A program made the translations under genes and the position numbers. The notes beneath the pieces were generated by a model. The model worked only from the letters and a program-made list of their open reading frames with translations, had not been told where the DNA came from and made no database searches. A DNA stretch of 15,380 nt from CAYVUV01 sp964455095 (GTDB lineage Bacteria; Desulfobacterota; Binatia; HRBIN30; CADEER01): assembly GCA_964455095.1 (NCBI GenBank), contig CAYVUV010000353.1:1-15380 (forward strand), read 5' to 3'. The stretch's first letter is position 1. Each line of letters opens with the position of its first letter. Of the stretch, positions 1-6,945 are shown piece after piece.

Positions 1-110
1 CCGCCCCCAACACAACCCACGGACAACCCGGGGGGGGTTACAGGGCGGGGGGCGCGTCCACGGGGGGGGGGGTGGGGGGGGGGCCTATGGGGGGGGAGCC
101 CCGCGACCCT
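1..110. other. G/C homopolymer-rich contig end
   Basis: The first ~110 bases consist largely of runs of G and C, including runs of about eight to twelve G, unlike the rest of the window. No frame here has protein-like composition. It looks like a low-quality or mis-assembled contig end rather than a biological element, although a real G-rich tract cannot be excluded from sequence alone. Confidence 0.6.
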
Positions 111-463
111 CCGCTGGAGAGACAGTGCCGTGGGGCCCTGCCTACGTCCGTGAAACCGATGGATCATGCCGATAAACTCCTTGTTCGCTGCTGTCGTGGT
201 TGTCTGAGAAACGATCGCCTCACCGGGGCGCGCCAGGCGGCGCGCCAAACAAAAAAAGGCCCGGGAGGCGATGCCTCCCGGGCCTTTGATAGTCACAGTG
301 ATCGGATCGTCGTCAGCAAGTGACGGCGGCGAACGCGGCGCGACCGAAGGCGCGAGAGGGCTCCCAGGCCTTCATACAACAACACAGATCGGTCGGGCGC
401 AGTGCGTTCATCGAGATACCTAGATGCCGAACGCGCCAGCGCATGTCAAGTATCTTGTTCGGA
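111..463. other. Non-coding stretch downstream of the minus-strand gene group
   Basis: No supportable gene is seen here. Frames open in this stretch have unlike-protein composition and no ribosome binding site. The only clear elements are a hairpin terminator at 251-287 and, just beside it, two copies of the palindrome GGCGCGCC at 227-234 and 239-246, 12 bp apart. The interval 288-463 between the terminator and the stop of the secreted-protein gene would be the 3' untranslated region if transcription runs through to that terminator. Confidence 0.6.
251..287 (-). terminator. Rho-independent terminator of the minus-strand gene group
   Basis: A perfect 15-bp inverted repeat (arms 255-269 and 273-287, 3-nt loop GAT) forms a very stable GC-rich hairpin. 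On the minus strand it is followed at once by seven T (complement of the A run 251-257) and then GTTT, the classic intrinsic terminator form. On the plus strand only three T follow, so the main direction is minus. It lies 177 nt beyond the stop of the 464-904 gene and probably ends the transcript carrying the FG-GAP, gloA and secreted-protein genes. Confidence 0.9.
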
Positions 464-904
464 TTATTTCTTCGGCGGGACATACTCGAGCGTGATCTGC
501 GCTTTGTTGTCGACGAACTGCGAGCGTGTGATGGTGATGGTCAGACCCTCCGCCTTGGGCGGATAGGCGCCGCCGCCGACGAGGATGAACTTGTGCAGCT
601 CAAATTCGCTGCCGGCGCCGGTCACCGTCGGCTTGACGTCGAGCGACTTGGCGAAATGATCCGAGGCCGCCCCCAGCTGGGCGAGCGGCACCATGTAGAT
701 GACGAGCTGCTTGGGCGGATCTTCCTTGCTCAAGTAGTCGACCGAGAGCTTGCGGTTGGCCGTCGCACCGGGCGGCGGCGTTACGCCGATGGTAGCGGGG
801 TCGAGGATGCGCTTGATCCAGTCCTGCGGCGTCTGGGCGCCGCCGGTGCTGGCGAGCAACAACACGGCGAGGCCGAGTGTCCACGCATGGCGCGGGCGCT
901 TCAT
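464..904 (-). CDS. Small secreted protein of unknown function
   Basis: A 146-residue protein that I do not recognise. It begins with a Lys/Arg-rich head and hydrophobic core (residues 7-19) and a likely signal peptidase I site after Gly-Gly-Ala (residue 23), leaving a mature domain of about 123 residues, so it should be exported to the periplasm or beyond. The mature part is mixed polar/hydrophobic with strand-like segments (LTITITRSQF near 120) and no Cys, giving no catalytic signature. The ATG overlaps the TGA of gloA by 4 nt (ATGA), and a GGGAGG ribosome binding site lies inside the end of gloA, so translation is likely coupled to gloA. A terminator follows downstream. The real gene is well supported by signal peptide, overlap and binding site; its role is unknown. 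Confidence 0.78.
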   Translation of the reverse strand: MKRPRHAWTLGLAVLLLASTGGAQTPQDWIKRILDPATIGVTPPPGATANRKLSVDYLSKEDPPKQLVIYMVPLAQLGAASDHFAKSLDVKPTVTGAGSEFELHKFILVGGGAYPPKAEGLTITITRSQFVDNKAQITLEYVPPKK

Positions 905-1293
905 GCCGCCTCCCCGATCTGGATCAGCTCGATCTTGTAGCCGTTGGGGTCCTCGACGAACGCGATCGTCGAGCCGCCGTGCTTCATCGGGCCGGGCTCG
1001 CGCACGACCTTGGCGCCCTTGGCCTTGAGCTCGTCGCAGGTCTTGTAGATGTCGCGGCAGCCGAGCGCGATGTGGCCGAAGGCGGTGCCGAGATCGTACG
1101 CGTGCGTGTCCCAGTTGTGGGTGAATTCAATCACCGCGGTCTTGTCCTCGCTATCGTAGCCGACGAAGGCGAGCGTGAAGCGACCGCTCGGGTAGTCCTG
1201 CTTGCGCAACAGACGCATGCCGAGCAGATCGCAGTAGAAGCGAATCGACTCGTCGAGGTCGTTGACCCGGATCATCGTGTGCAACAAGCGCAT
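901..1293 (-). CDS. gloA: Lactoylglutathione lyase (glyoxalase I)
   Basis: A 130-residue VOC-fold metalloenzyme, the usual length for the bacterial Ni-type glyoxalase I. The family converts the glutathione hemithioacetal of methylglyoxal to S-lactoylglutathione in the cytosol. All four metal ligands known from the E. coli enzyme fall at the same positions: H5, E56, H74 and E122. Other family marks are the start MRLLHTMIRV, the NDLDESIRFYCDLLGM segment, FGHIA around H74 and the ending EDPNGYKIELI. The frame stays open upstream to 1809, but the ATG at 1293 is preceded by AGGAGGAGA and begins exactly where homology should begin, so it is chosen. The gene sits 19 nt after the FG-GAP gene stop and overlaps the next gene by 4 nt. 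No glyoxalase II is nearby. Identification is very secure. Confidence 0.96.
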   Translation of the reverse strand: MRLLHTMIRVNDLDESIRFYCDLLGMRLLRKQDYPSGRFTLAFVGYDSEDKTAVIEFTHNWDTHAYDLGTAFGHIALGCRDIYKTCDELKAKGAKVVREPGPMKHGGSTIAFVEDPNGYKIELIQIGEAA

Positions 1294-1298
1294 CGATC

Positions 1299-1307
1299 TC
1301 TCCTCCT
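1299..1307 (-). promoter_or_regulatory. Strong ribosome binding site fixing the gloA start
   Basis: AGGAGGAGA on the minus strand ends 5 nt before the gloA ATG at 1293. It is near-perfect to the 16S anti-Shine-Dalgarno sequence. It rules out the longer upstream starts in the same open frame, whose extra sequence is Arg/Pro-rich and is the antisense of the neighbouring Thr/Pro linker. Confidence 0.85.
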
Positions 1308-1312
1308 GTCGC

Positions 1313-3469
1313 TCAGTGCCGGGCCGGCCGGCGGCGCCGCGAGATCCAGAGCGTAACGGGGAACGCGAACAGCCACCAGGTTCCGGGGCTCGCCTCGGCC
1401 GCGGCGATGGCGCAACCGTCGTTCCCGCCACCGGGTGCCGCCGTGGCGCTTGGCGGTGCGGTGGCCGTCGAGGGCGGAGCAACCGTCCGCGTTGGGCTCG
1501 GCGGAAGAGACGCCGTGGGGCTGGGCTGAACCGAGCGCGTCGCGGTTGCTGTCGGCGGCGACGTCGCGCTCGGAGAGGGCGGCACCGTCGCCGTGGGCGC
1601 CACCTCGGTTGCGGAAGCGGTCGGCGTGTTGACCGCCGTCGCCGTCGGCGTCGCGGTGGAGGTGATCGGCGACGGGGTGACGGGTGTGTGGGTCGCCGAC
1701 GCAGTGGCGCTTGGGGTCGCCGAGGGCACGGGTGAACTGGTCGGCGTCGGCGTTGCGGTGGCGGTGCCGCGCTCGGCGGCCTGCTCGACGTGCACGCCGT
1801 CCAGCACATACATGTCGCCGGCGTTCGTCAGCAGGTTGTCGAAGCCGTCGCCGGCCATGGCGTTGAACACCAGATCGGCTCTGCCGTCGCCGTTGGTGTC
1901 GCCGAACGCGGCGCTGTACGCGAGCATGTCGCCGAGGTCATTGCCCTGGATGAAAAACGGGACGAAGTCGGGCGGCGGATTCGCGAGGTCGATCTCGGCG
2001 GGCAAGGTCGTCCGGCTGCCGAAGACGACGGCGATGTCGCCGGCGGTGATGCGGCTGCCGCTGCCGGCGCGTGGGCTGCCGATGGCGAGATCGTCGAGGC
2101 CGTCGCCGTCGAGGTCGAACATCAGCGCCGTGTCGCCGGCGATGTCGTTGTGCGCCGCGCCGTAGACGAAGGTCGCATTGGGCGGGATGTCGGCCAGATC
2201 GATGCGGCTGCCGGGGAAGTCCGGTCCGCCGACCAGCAATGCAATCTCCCCCGCTTCGCCGCGCCCGTTGTTCGGCCCGTCGGCGGTCAGCGCACCCACC
2301 GCGACGTCGCCGAATCCGTCGCCGTTGAAATCGCCGGCGAACAGCTCTTCGCCGTACGCGTCACCGCCGTTGCGCCCGTAGATGACGACCGTCGACACCG
2401 GCGGCGCCGCGAGATCGATCGCGGCCGGCCGGCTGCCCACGACGCCGTACACGACGTACGCCTCGCCGGCGAAATTGCGGTCGTTGTTGGGGCCGTCGCC
2501 GCCCCCGGTGCCGTGGCCGCGCAGACCTCCGGTGCCGTCGGCCGCCGACGACAACCGGTTCAAGCCCGCGCCGATGAGCAGCTCCGCGGCGCCGTCGCGA
2601 TTCAGGTCGGCGCCGCGCAGGGTGCAGCCGCTGTGGTCCTCGGGATCGATGCCGTAGATAGTCGTCACGTCGGTCGCGGGTGCGGCAAAGTCCACCGACG
2701 CGCGCTCGCGCAGCGCGGGCCCGCCGTACAGCACGTAGGTTTCTCCCGCATGCGGGCGCGTGTTGCCGGGGCCGTTTCCCTGATCGGCGCCAATCAGCGC
2801 ATCGACGTGACCGTCGCCGTCGAAATCGCCGGCGTTCATCCAGGTGCCGAAGCGGTCGCCGCTCTCGGCGCCGTAGAGCACGGTGACCGCTTCACCCGGC
2901 GCCGCCGTCTTCAGGTCGATGACCCGGCCGGCGATCGTCGGACTGCCCCAGACGATGTACACCTCGCCGCTGCCCGGCCGGCCCCCGTCGGGCCCGTCGG
3001 CGTGCTGGGCGCCGAGCAGGATGTCGTCGAACCCGTCGCCGTTGAGGTCGGCGGCAAAGACCTCGCAACCCAGATAGTCGAACGCGTCGGCGCCGTAGAT
3101 GACGGTGATCGTGGCCGGCAGTGCATCCACATCGAGCGCAGCCAGGTCCAGTGTGCCGTCGGTCTGCGTCGAGCTGAAGACGACGATTGCCTCGCCGGCG
3201 CTGGTGCGCGTGCGGTTGGGGCCGCTGTTGGCGTTCATCGGGGTGATGATCACGTCACCGCGCCGGTCGCCGTTGAGATCTCCGACCGCGACAGGGAGGC
3301 CCAGCTCGGATCCGCCCGCGGTGCGGCCGTAGATGGTGCGTTGCCCGGCGCGGGCCGTGTCGGCGACATCCCAGGGCGGCGCGGCGGGTGCGGCCAGCGG
3401 GACGAGGAGGACAGTGAGGCCGAGCAGGCGCGCGATGGCGAGCGGGCGGGGATGGTGTGAGAACGGCAC
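1313..3469 (-). CDS. Secreted FG-GAP beta-propeller protein with Thr/Pro linker and C-terminal sorting signal
   Basis: A 718-residue exported protein. A signal peptide covers about residues 1-30 (hydrophobic 11-26, cut near APAAP). Residues ~45-560 hold seven FG-GAP (integrin-alpha-like) repeats, each with a Ca-binding DxNxDGxxD-type loop: 64-72, 141-149, 215-223, 288-296 (degenerate, ends in E), 380-388, 452-460 and 524-532. Each is followed by a GE-x-YVVYG-like strand, so a seven-bladed propeller is expected. Residues 568-678 are a Thr/Pro/Ser/Ala linker. The end (684-718) has DGCAIAAAE, an aromatic membrane segment and an RRRR cluster, as in Cys-containing sorting signals of the MYXO-CTERM kind. 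The start is GTG with GAGGT upstream. The role is probably at the cell surface; the ligand is unknown. It lies 19 nt before gloA, likely in one transcript. Confidence 0.9.
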   Translation of the reverse strand: MPFSHHPRPLAIARLLGLTVLLVPLAAPAAPPWDVADTARAGQRTIYGRTAGGSELGLPVAVGDLNGDRRGDVIITPMNANSGPNRTRTSAGEAIVVFSSTQTDGTLDLAALDVDALPATITVIYGADAFDYLGCEVFAADLNGDGFDDILLGAQHADGPDGGRPGSGEVYIVWGSPTIAGRVIDLKTAAPGEAVTVLYGAESGDRFGTWMNAGDFDGDGHVDALIGADQGNGPGNTRPHAGETYVLYGGPALRERASVDFAAPATDVTTIYGIDPEDHSGCTLRGADLNRDGAAELLIGAGLNRLSSAADGTGGLRGHGTGGGDGPNNDRNFAGEAYVVYGVVGSRPAAIDLAAPPVSTVVIYGRNGGDAYGEELFAGDFNGDGFGDVAVGALTADGPNNGRGEAGEIALLVGGPDFPGSRIDLADIPPNATFVYGAAHNDIAGDTALMFDLDGDGLDDLAIGSPRAGSGSRITAGDIAVVFGSRTTLPAEIDLANPPPDFVPFFIQGNDLGDMLAYSAAFGDTNGDGRADLVFNAMAGDGFDNLLTNAGDMYVLDGVHVEQAAERGTATATPTPTSSPVPSATPSATASATHTPVTPSPITSTATPTATAVNTPTASATEVAPTATVPPSPSATSPPTATATRSVQPSPTASLPPSPTRTVAPPSTATAPPSATAAPGGGNDGCAIAAAEASPGTWWLFAFPVTLWISRRRRPARH
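1436..1768 (-). repeat. Low-complexity Thr/Pro linker coding repeat
   Basis: Codes residues 568-678 of the FG-GAP protein. The DNA is built from imperfect short units (GTCGGCG/GTTGCGGT on the plus strand) encoding TATPTPT, SATPSAT and PPSPTRT-like runs. Such linkers hold a folded domain away from the envelope and are often glycosylated. The imperfect short-unit structure makes it a candidate for length variation between strains. Confidence 0.75.
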
Positions 3470-3572
3470 GGAGCACCTCGACGGTTTGCGCGCTGGCTCT
3501 ACCTAATGCGCCGTTGTTCTGACGGGTCGTCCCACCGATCGCCACGCGCGCGGAGCGTGCCGGCGATGCGGG

Positions 3573-4241
3573 CTAGTCGACCACCACCTTGACCTTCTCG
3601 GGCTCGCGGCGCGCGCGCAAGAACTCGATCACCGGCGGCAGCACCGAGAGGACCACAATGGCGACGATGACGATGTGGAAGTTGCTCTTCACGGCCGGGA
3701 CGTTGCCGAAGAAGTAGCCGGCGAACAGGAAGGCCGAGACCCAGACCACGCCGCCGGTCATGTTGAACAGCGCGAAGCGCGAGTACTGCATCTGCCCAAC
3801 GCCGGCGACAAACGGCGCGAAGGTGCGCACGATCGGCATGAACCGCGCCAGCATGATCGTCTTGCCACCGTGCTTCTCGTAGAACTCCTGCGTGCGCCGC
3901 AGGTGGCGGACGTTGAGGAAGACCGAGTCCTCGCGCGAGAAGACCTTCGGGCCGATCCGATAGCCGATGGCATAGTTCACGGCATCGCCGGTGACGGCGG
4001 CGATGATGAGCAAGACAAACATGAGCGGCAGGCTGATCGGCGACCCGTCGATCGATGCCAATGCGCCGACCGCGAACAATAGCGAGTCGCCGGGCAGGAA
4101 CGGCGTCACCACCAGGCCGGTTTCGCAGAAGACGATCGCGAACAGCACGACGTACAGCCAGGGGCCGAGCACCCCGGCCCACTGATTGAGATGCGCGTCG
4201 AGGTGTAGAAAGATCTCCAAGGCCTGCTGCATGAACTCCAC
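3573..4241 (-). CDS. DedA/VTT family inner-membrane protein
   Basis: A 222-residue polytopic membrane protein of the DedA (SNARE-associated/VTT) family. Bacterial members support membrane potential and envelope integrity, and some act as scramblases or transporters of undecaprenyl phosphate or phospholipids. Visible family motifs are E-T-G-L-V-V-T-P-F-L-P-G-D (E40, D52) and RFMPIVR with F-x-AGVGQMQYSRF (R133, R139). By motif these match the acidic and Arg residues needed in E. coli YqjA/YghB. Hydrophobic segments lie near 25-45, 70-90, 165-180 and 186-205, with a charged C-terminal tail. The start is taken as the GTG at 4241, six nt after AAGGAG, giving a length close to the ~220 typical of the family. 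An in-frame ATG at 4283 would add 14 residues but has no ribosome binding site. It is transcribed toward the FG-GAP gene, 103 nt away. Confidence 0.93.
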   Translation of the reverse strand: MEFMQQALEIFLHLDAHLNQWAGVLGPWLYVVLFAIVFCETGLVVTPFLPGDSLLFAVGALASIDGSPISLPLMFVLLIIAAVTGDAVNYAIGYRIGPKVFSREDSVFLNVRHLRRTQEFYEKHGGKTIMLARFMPIVRTFAPFVAGVGQMQYSRFALFNMTGGVVWVSAFLFAGYFFGNVPAVKSNFHIVIVAIVVLSVLPPVIEFLRARREPEKVKVVVD

Positions 4242-4247
4242 TAGGTG

Positions 4248-4253
4248 CTCCTT
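4248..4253 (-). promoter_or_regulatory. Ribosome binding site deciding the DedA start
   Basis: AAGGAG on the minus strand with a 6-nt spacer to GTG at 4241. The alternative ATG at 4283 has no such site, so the shorter product is preferred. Confidence 0.7.
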
Positions 4254-4557
4254 CGGGTGCGCAATTGCTGACGTCGGCCCCATTCAAGGCGCCGTGTCGG
4301 GCTCTCTTCATAGCCACGGCGGGGTCATATTGCTAGCCGCAGAGCCGCGGCCTGGCACTGACCGCGCGCCGCTGCGCAGGGGGCGAAAAGGGCCAAGTTG
4401 GACCGTTTGAGGCCGCTGGAAGCCCGGTGGCTGGTGGTCGCCAGGCGCAGAATTCGCACGCGCTGCGACCAAAGTCGTAGGTCGGGGGCCTCGCAACGGA
4501 GGAATTGCGACCGCTCGGCGATTTCCGTGTTCCCCGCTGTGCCGCATGCTCTGAACC
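4254..4557. other. Divergent intergenic region
   Basis: This ~300-bp stretch separates the minus-strand DedA gene from the plus-strand small gene at 4558 and must hold both promoters. I find no pair of hexamers close to a sigma-70 consensus on either strand and no inverted repeat strong enough to call an operator. Frames through it are composition-poor and lack ribosome binding sites. Confidence 0.5.
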
Positions 4558-4950
4558 ATGGAATCGCTATTCGATACGACATCGGATTCGACGTTCGGCG
4601 GCGAGGACATCACGGCCCTGCTCGGCATCTGTGGCGGGGAAACCCGCGCCGCCCCCATCTCCGGCATGCGCGCGCTCATGCTGGCCATTCTCCAGGACGG
4701 CATCCAGGCCTACCTCGGCAAGCAAGCGCGGGCGCGCACCGAGGCCGAGGTCTGGGTGCTGAGCGGTCGCCGCACGGTGTTCTCGTTCGTCACCGTCTGC
4801 GAGGCGCTCGGCCTCGAGCCCGACTGGGTGCGCGGCGCGCTGCAACGCCTGCGCGCCCGCCATGTCACGCCGCGCGCAATCGGACGCTTGCGTCCCAACG
4901 TCCGGCGCGCCGGCATCGTGTGCAAGCCGCGCGCCCGCGCGGCGGCGTAA
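4558..4950 (+). CDS. Small protein of unknown function
   Basis: A 130-residue soluble protein with no signal peptide or membrane segment. The core (residues ~37-107) runs MRALMLAILQDGIQAYLG, a short basic loop, EAEVWVLSGRR, FSFVTVCEALGLEPDWVRGAL and a basic helix. It resembles an uncharacterised family I recall from delta-proteobacterial genomes (a helix ending in Y-L/F, then W-I/V-L-S, then FSF-x-CEALGL-x-PD). The segment SFVTVCEALGLEPDWVRGALQRLRARH could be a small helix-turn-helix, which would suit a DNA-binding or regulatory role, but this is inference. The C-terminal ~25 residues are Arg/Ala-rich. The ATG has no clear ribosome binding site. It is followed by a symmetrical hairpin and then a convergent gene. 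Confidence 0.75.
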   Translation: MESLFDTTSDSTFGGEDITALLGICGGETRAAPISGMRALMLAILQDGIQAYLGKQARARTEAEVWVLSGRRTVFSFVTVCEALGLEPDWVRGALQRLRARHVTPRAIGRLRPNVRRAGIVCKPRARAAA

Positions 4951-4973
4951 GCGTCCCGTACCGCGTTCCCCCG

Positions 4974-5015
4974 AGGGGAGCCGGAGCTCCCCCATCTCCG
5001 CTCCGGCTCCCCTTT
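4974..5015. terminator. Hairpin between convergent genes, probable bidirectional terminator
   Basis: A perfect 14-bp inverted repeat (arms 4974-4987 and 5000-5013, 12-nt loop) sits 23 nt after the stop of the 4558-4950 gene and 33 nt beyond the stop of the convergent 5047-6177 gene. The stem is AGGGGAGCCGGAGC and its complement. On the plus strand it is followed by only a short T run (TTT, 5013-5015) and on the minus strand by none, so termination would rest on stem strength. Position and symmetry favour a shared terminator. Confidence 0.7.
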
Positions 5016-5046
5016 CCCGGTCGATCGGTTGCCCTCGGAGGGACCT

Positions 5047-6177
5047 TCAGAACGGGAGCATCACACTGCAGGTGGCGGCGAGGGCTTCGACGCGGTCGCC
5101 GAGGAACTCGGTGAGCGGTCGCGATGACCACGCCAGGTTGCAGCCGATGGGCGCGAGCCACCCCTGGCCGTAGGCGCCGGCTCCAACGCCCCATCCCCCG
5201 CGCGTGTCGACGCCGCCGATCAACCAGGGGAGAACCCAGTCGGCGAGAGGGTTCAGCGCATCGGGCAGCAAGGGGCCGTCGGCGCCGAAGTAGGCGATCG
5301 TAACTTGCTCGCCGGGCTCGTCCGGCACGGAGATGTTGCGGTACTCGACGTCGGTGCCGAGACGGAGCCCGCGCAGCCACTGCGCGCGCGGCGCATCGCC
5401 CTCGGTGAGACCGAGCGGTACGAACGGGAGGAGGCTGATGCCGACGCGTGCGAACCAGGAGTTGAGCGTCCCCGAGCGCCGCAGCGGGTTGCCGGTGACG
5501 GGATCGACGCCGTGCGCCGACACGTCGTTGCGGGTGGCGTCGAGAAAGGCGCCGGCCATGAACCAGTCCTGCTCGCCGCTGCGCCAGTGGACGCCGGGAA
5601 TGATCTCCACCGCGCGCGTTTCGGTCGACTCGACGAACGTCATGCCACCTGCTTTCAGGCGCAGGTCGCTTTTCGTGCCCGGCACGACGCCGGCGAGGCC
5701 GAGCGAGAGCCCGCGCAGGCCGAGCACGCGCCCGGCGTCGATCCCGGCCGCCAGACGGACCACGCGGGTGCGAAAGCTCATGTCGACTCCCGGCAGCGGG
5801 CGCACCGCCCCGCGCGCCTCGGCGTAGACCGTCGCCACCTGCAGCACCAGCGGCTCATAGGCGAATGTGACCGCGCCCACGCCGATGTCGCCGTCGACCC
5901 CACCGACATCGAGGTCATAGTAGCTGCCGCTCAGAATCACGCCGCGCGGCATGAAGGAGGCCGCCCCGACGGCGAGCACGCCGGGGTTGTAGATGCCGTA
6001 CGGGTCGGCGGCAAAGCTGCCGCGCGCCTCACAGTCGCCGTACATGCAGAGGTTGAGCGCGCTGAGGTCGGTTCCCACCTCGTGGTGCGCCGCCGCGGGA
6101 GCGGCGAAGACAACAAGCAGGAGGACGATCGATCGGTGGCGGTTCGCGGTCACGAATCTTGAGAGGCATTTCCGCAC
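5047..6177 (-). CDS. Putative outer-membrane beta-barrel protein
   Basis: A 376-residue exported protein, family not recognised. It has a basic head, a hydrophobic core (residues ~17-27) and a likely signal peptidase site after APAAA (residue 30), before HHEVGTDLSALNLC. The mature part alternates polar and hydrophobic residues with many Gly and aromatic residues (VILSGSYYDLDVGG, GWGVGAGAYGQGWL), the pattern of amphipathic strands, and ends in CSVMLPF. The terminal Phe after alternating hydrophobics is the usual C-terminal signature for insertion of outer-membrane proteins by the Bam machinery. A Cys pair near 43/49 lies in the N-terminal region. The GTG at 6177 is used; a second GTG at 6153 would give 368 residues, and neither has a good ribosome binding site. 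The open frame extends to 6765, but that part is antisense to the 6463-6771 gene and is not included. It is convergent with the 4558 gene. Confidence 0.8.
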   Translation of the reverse strand: MRKCLSRFVTANRHRSIVLLLVVFAAPAAAHHEVGTDLSALNLCMYGDCEARGSFAADPYGIYNPGVLAVGAASFMPRGVILSGSYYDLDVGGVDGDIGVGAVTFAYEPLVLQVATVYAEARGAVRPLPGVDMSFRTRVVRLAAGIDAGRVLGLRGLSLGLAGVVPGTKSDLRLKAGGMTFVESTETRAVEIIPGVHWRSGEQDWFMAGAFLDATRNDVSAHGVDPVTGNPLRRSGTLNSWFARVGISLLPFVPLGLTEGDAPRAQWLRGLRLGTDVEYRNISVPDEPGEQVTIAYFGADGPLLPDALNPLADWVLPWLIGGVDTRGGWGVGAGAYGQGWLAPIGCNLAWSSRPLTEFLGDRVEALAATCSVMLPF

Positions 6178-6462
6178 GTGCCAACTTCGTGCCTCCCGCG
6201 TCGACGCGGGACGGTATCGAGATCGCGCGGCGACTTCCCATTCCTGGGAGTGGCCTTTGAGTCCTGGCGGGGGACGGGGCGACGCGCGGATGAGAGCGCG
6301 GCTGAGGAAATTCTCGCAGAGCTGGGAAGCCCCTGCGCGCAGCGATCCGCCAGTAGATCTTTCTGTACATGGCACGCTCCTGGCTTTACCAATATGGATA
6401 CGGGACATCGGGTGAGGCCGGCTCGAAGAGCTGGCCCGGCGCATCGGCGCGAGGAGGGAACG

Positions 6463-6771
6463 ATGGATCTGTACTGGTTCGATTTCCATGGTGCCTATCT
6501 CGGGTACATGCAGAGCAACGGCGTCTTCTTCGACAAGGAGGGCCGCCGCTGGGCGCAACTGGTCGGCGGGTGCAGGGTGTGCGATTTGGACGGCAAGGTC
6601 CGCGGCCACATCGATGCTCAGGGGAGCCTGTTCGACGAGCAGGGCAGGTGTCGGGGTTACCTGCGCGGCTGGACGGACGCGATGAGTCTCCCAGACGGAG
6701 CTGGGATCTCCACACCAGACCAACGACCTGATTCCGCGTTCTTGTCGCAGCAAGCCCAGCGTCACGCCTAG
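6463..6771 (+). CDS. Small Gly/aromatic-repeat protein, possibly beta-flower type
   Basis: A 102-residue cytosolic-type protein with no signal peptide. The first ~70 residues are four short strand-turn units: FDFHGAYLGYMQSNGVFFD, KEGRRWAQLVGGCRVCD, LDGKVRGHIDAQGSLFD and EQGRCRGYLRGW. This D-x-x-G-x-x-x-G pattern resembles small repeat families with flower-like or propeller-like beta folds (the 4-fold beta-flower type comes to mind), but I cannot confirm membership. The tail (73-102) is polar and probably disordered. The ATG is preceded by GAGGAGGG with a good spacing, strong support for a real start even though a longer frame is open upstream. It lies upstream of and in the same direction as glgP, with a 174-nt gap, so co-transcription is possible but not shown. 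Function unknown. Confidence 0.8.
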   Translation: MDLYWFDFHGAYLGYMQSNGVFFDKEGRRWAQLVGGCRVCDLDGKVRGHIDAQGSLFDEQGRCRGYLRGWTDAMSLPDGAGISTPDQRPDSAFLSQQAQRHA

Positions 6772-6945
6772 ACGGCGCCTCCACCGTCGACGTCGCGCCC
6801 CGATGTGCTCGGTGGCGAGCGGAGGTCGGGACCTCGGCGCGGATTGATCCGACGACCTTGGGCGCCGTGCACGTCCCTATCGTTTTCTGGTAGACGTTTG
6901 CCCTTCGGGGCCGCATCGACTCGCAGCCAGCGCGGCACCTGACCG

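Noticed and set aside
1294..1809. Upstream extension of the gloA frame
   Set aside because: The added sequence is Arg/Pro-rich and overlaps the Thr/Pro linker of the next gene out of frame. The AGGAGGAGA site fixes the start at 1293.
1790..3460. Long plus-strand open frame (556 residues) opposite the FG-GAP gene
   Set aside because: It is antisense to a gene with clear repeats and a signal peptide. Its Ala/Val/Arg/Asp-rich composition is what the complement of GC-rich DxNGDG codons gives, and it has no domain or ribosome binding site support.
1313..3469. Dockerin modules in the FG-GAP protein as partner for the cohesin-like domain
   Set aside because: The DxNxDG loops occur once per ~75-residue blade, not as paired EF-hand repeats ~23 residues apart, so they are propeller Ca loops.
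3538..3567. Imperfect hairpin just after the DedA stop
   Set aside because: A 10-bp stem with a 3-nt bulge and no T run on the minus strand, too weak to call a terminator.
6178..6765. Upstream extension of the beta-barrel frame
   Set aside because: It would place the signal peptide inside the protein and lies antisense to the 6463-6771 gene.
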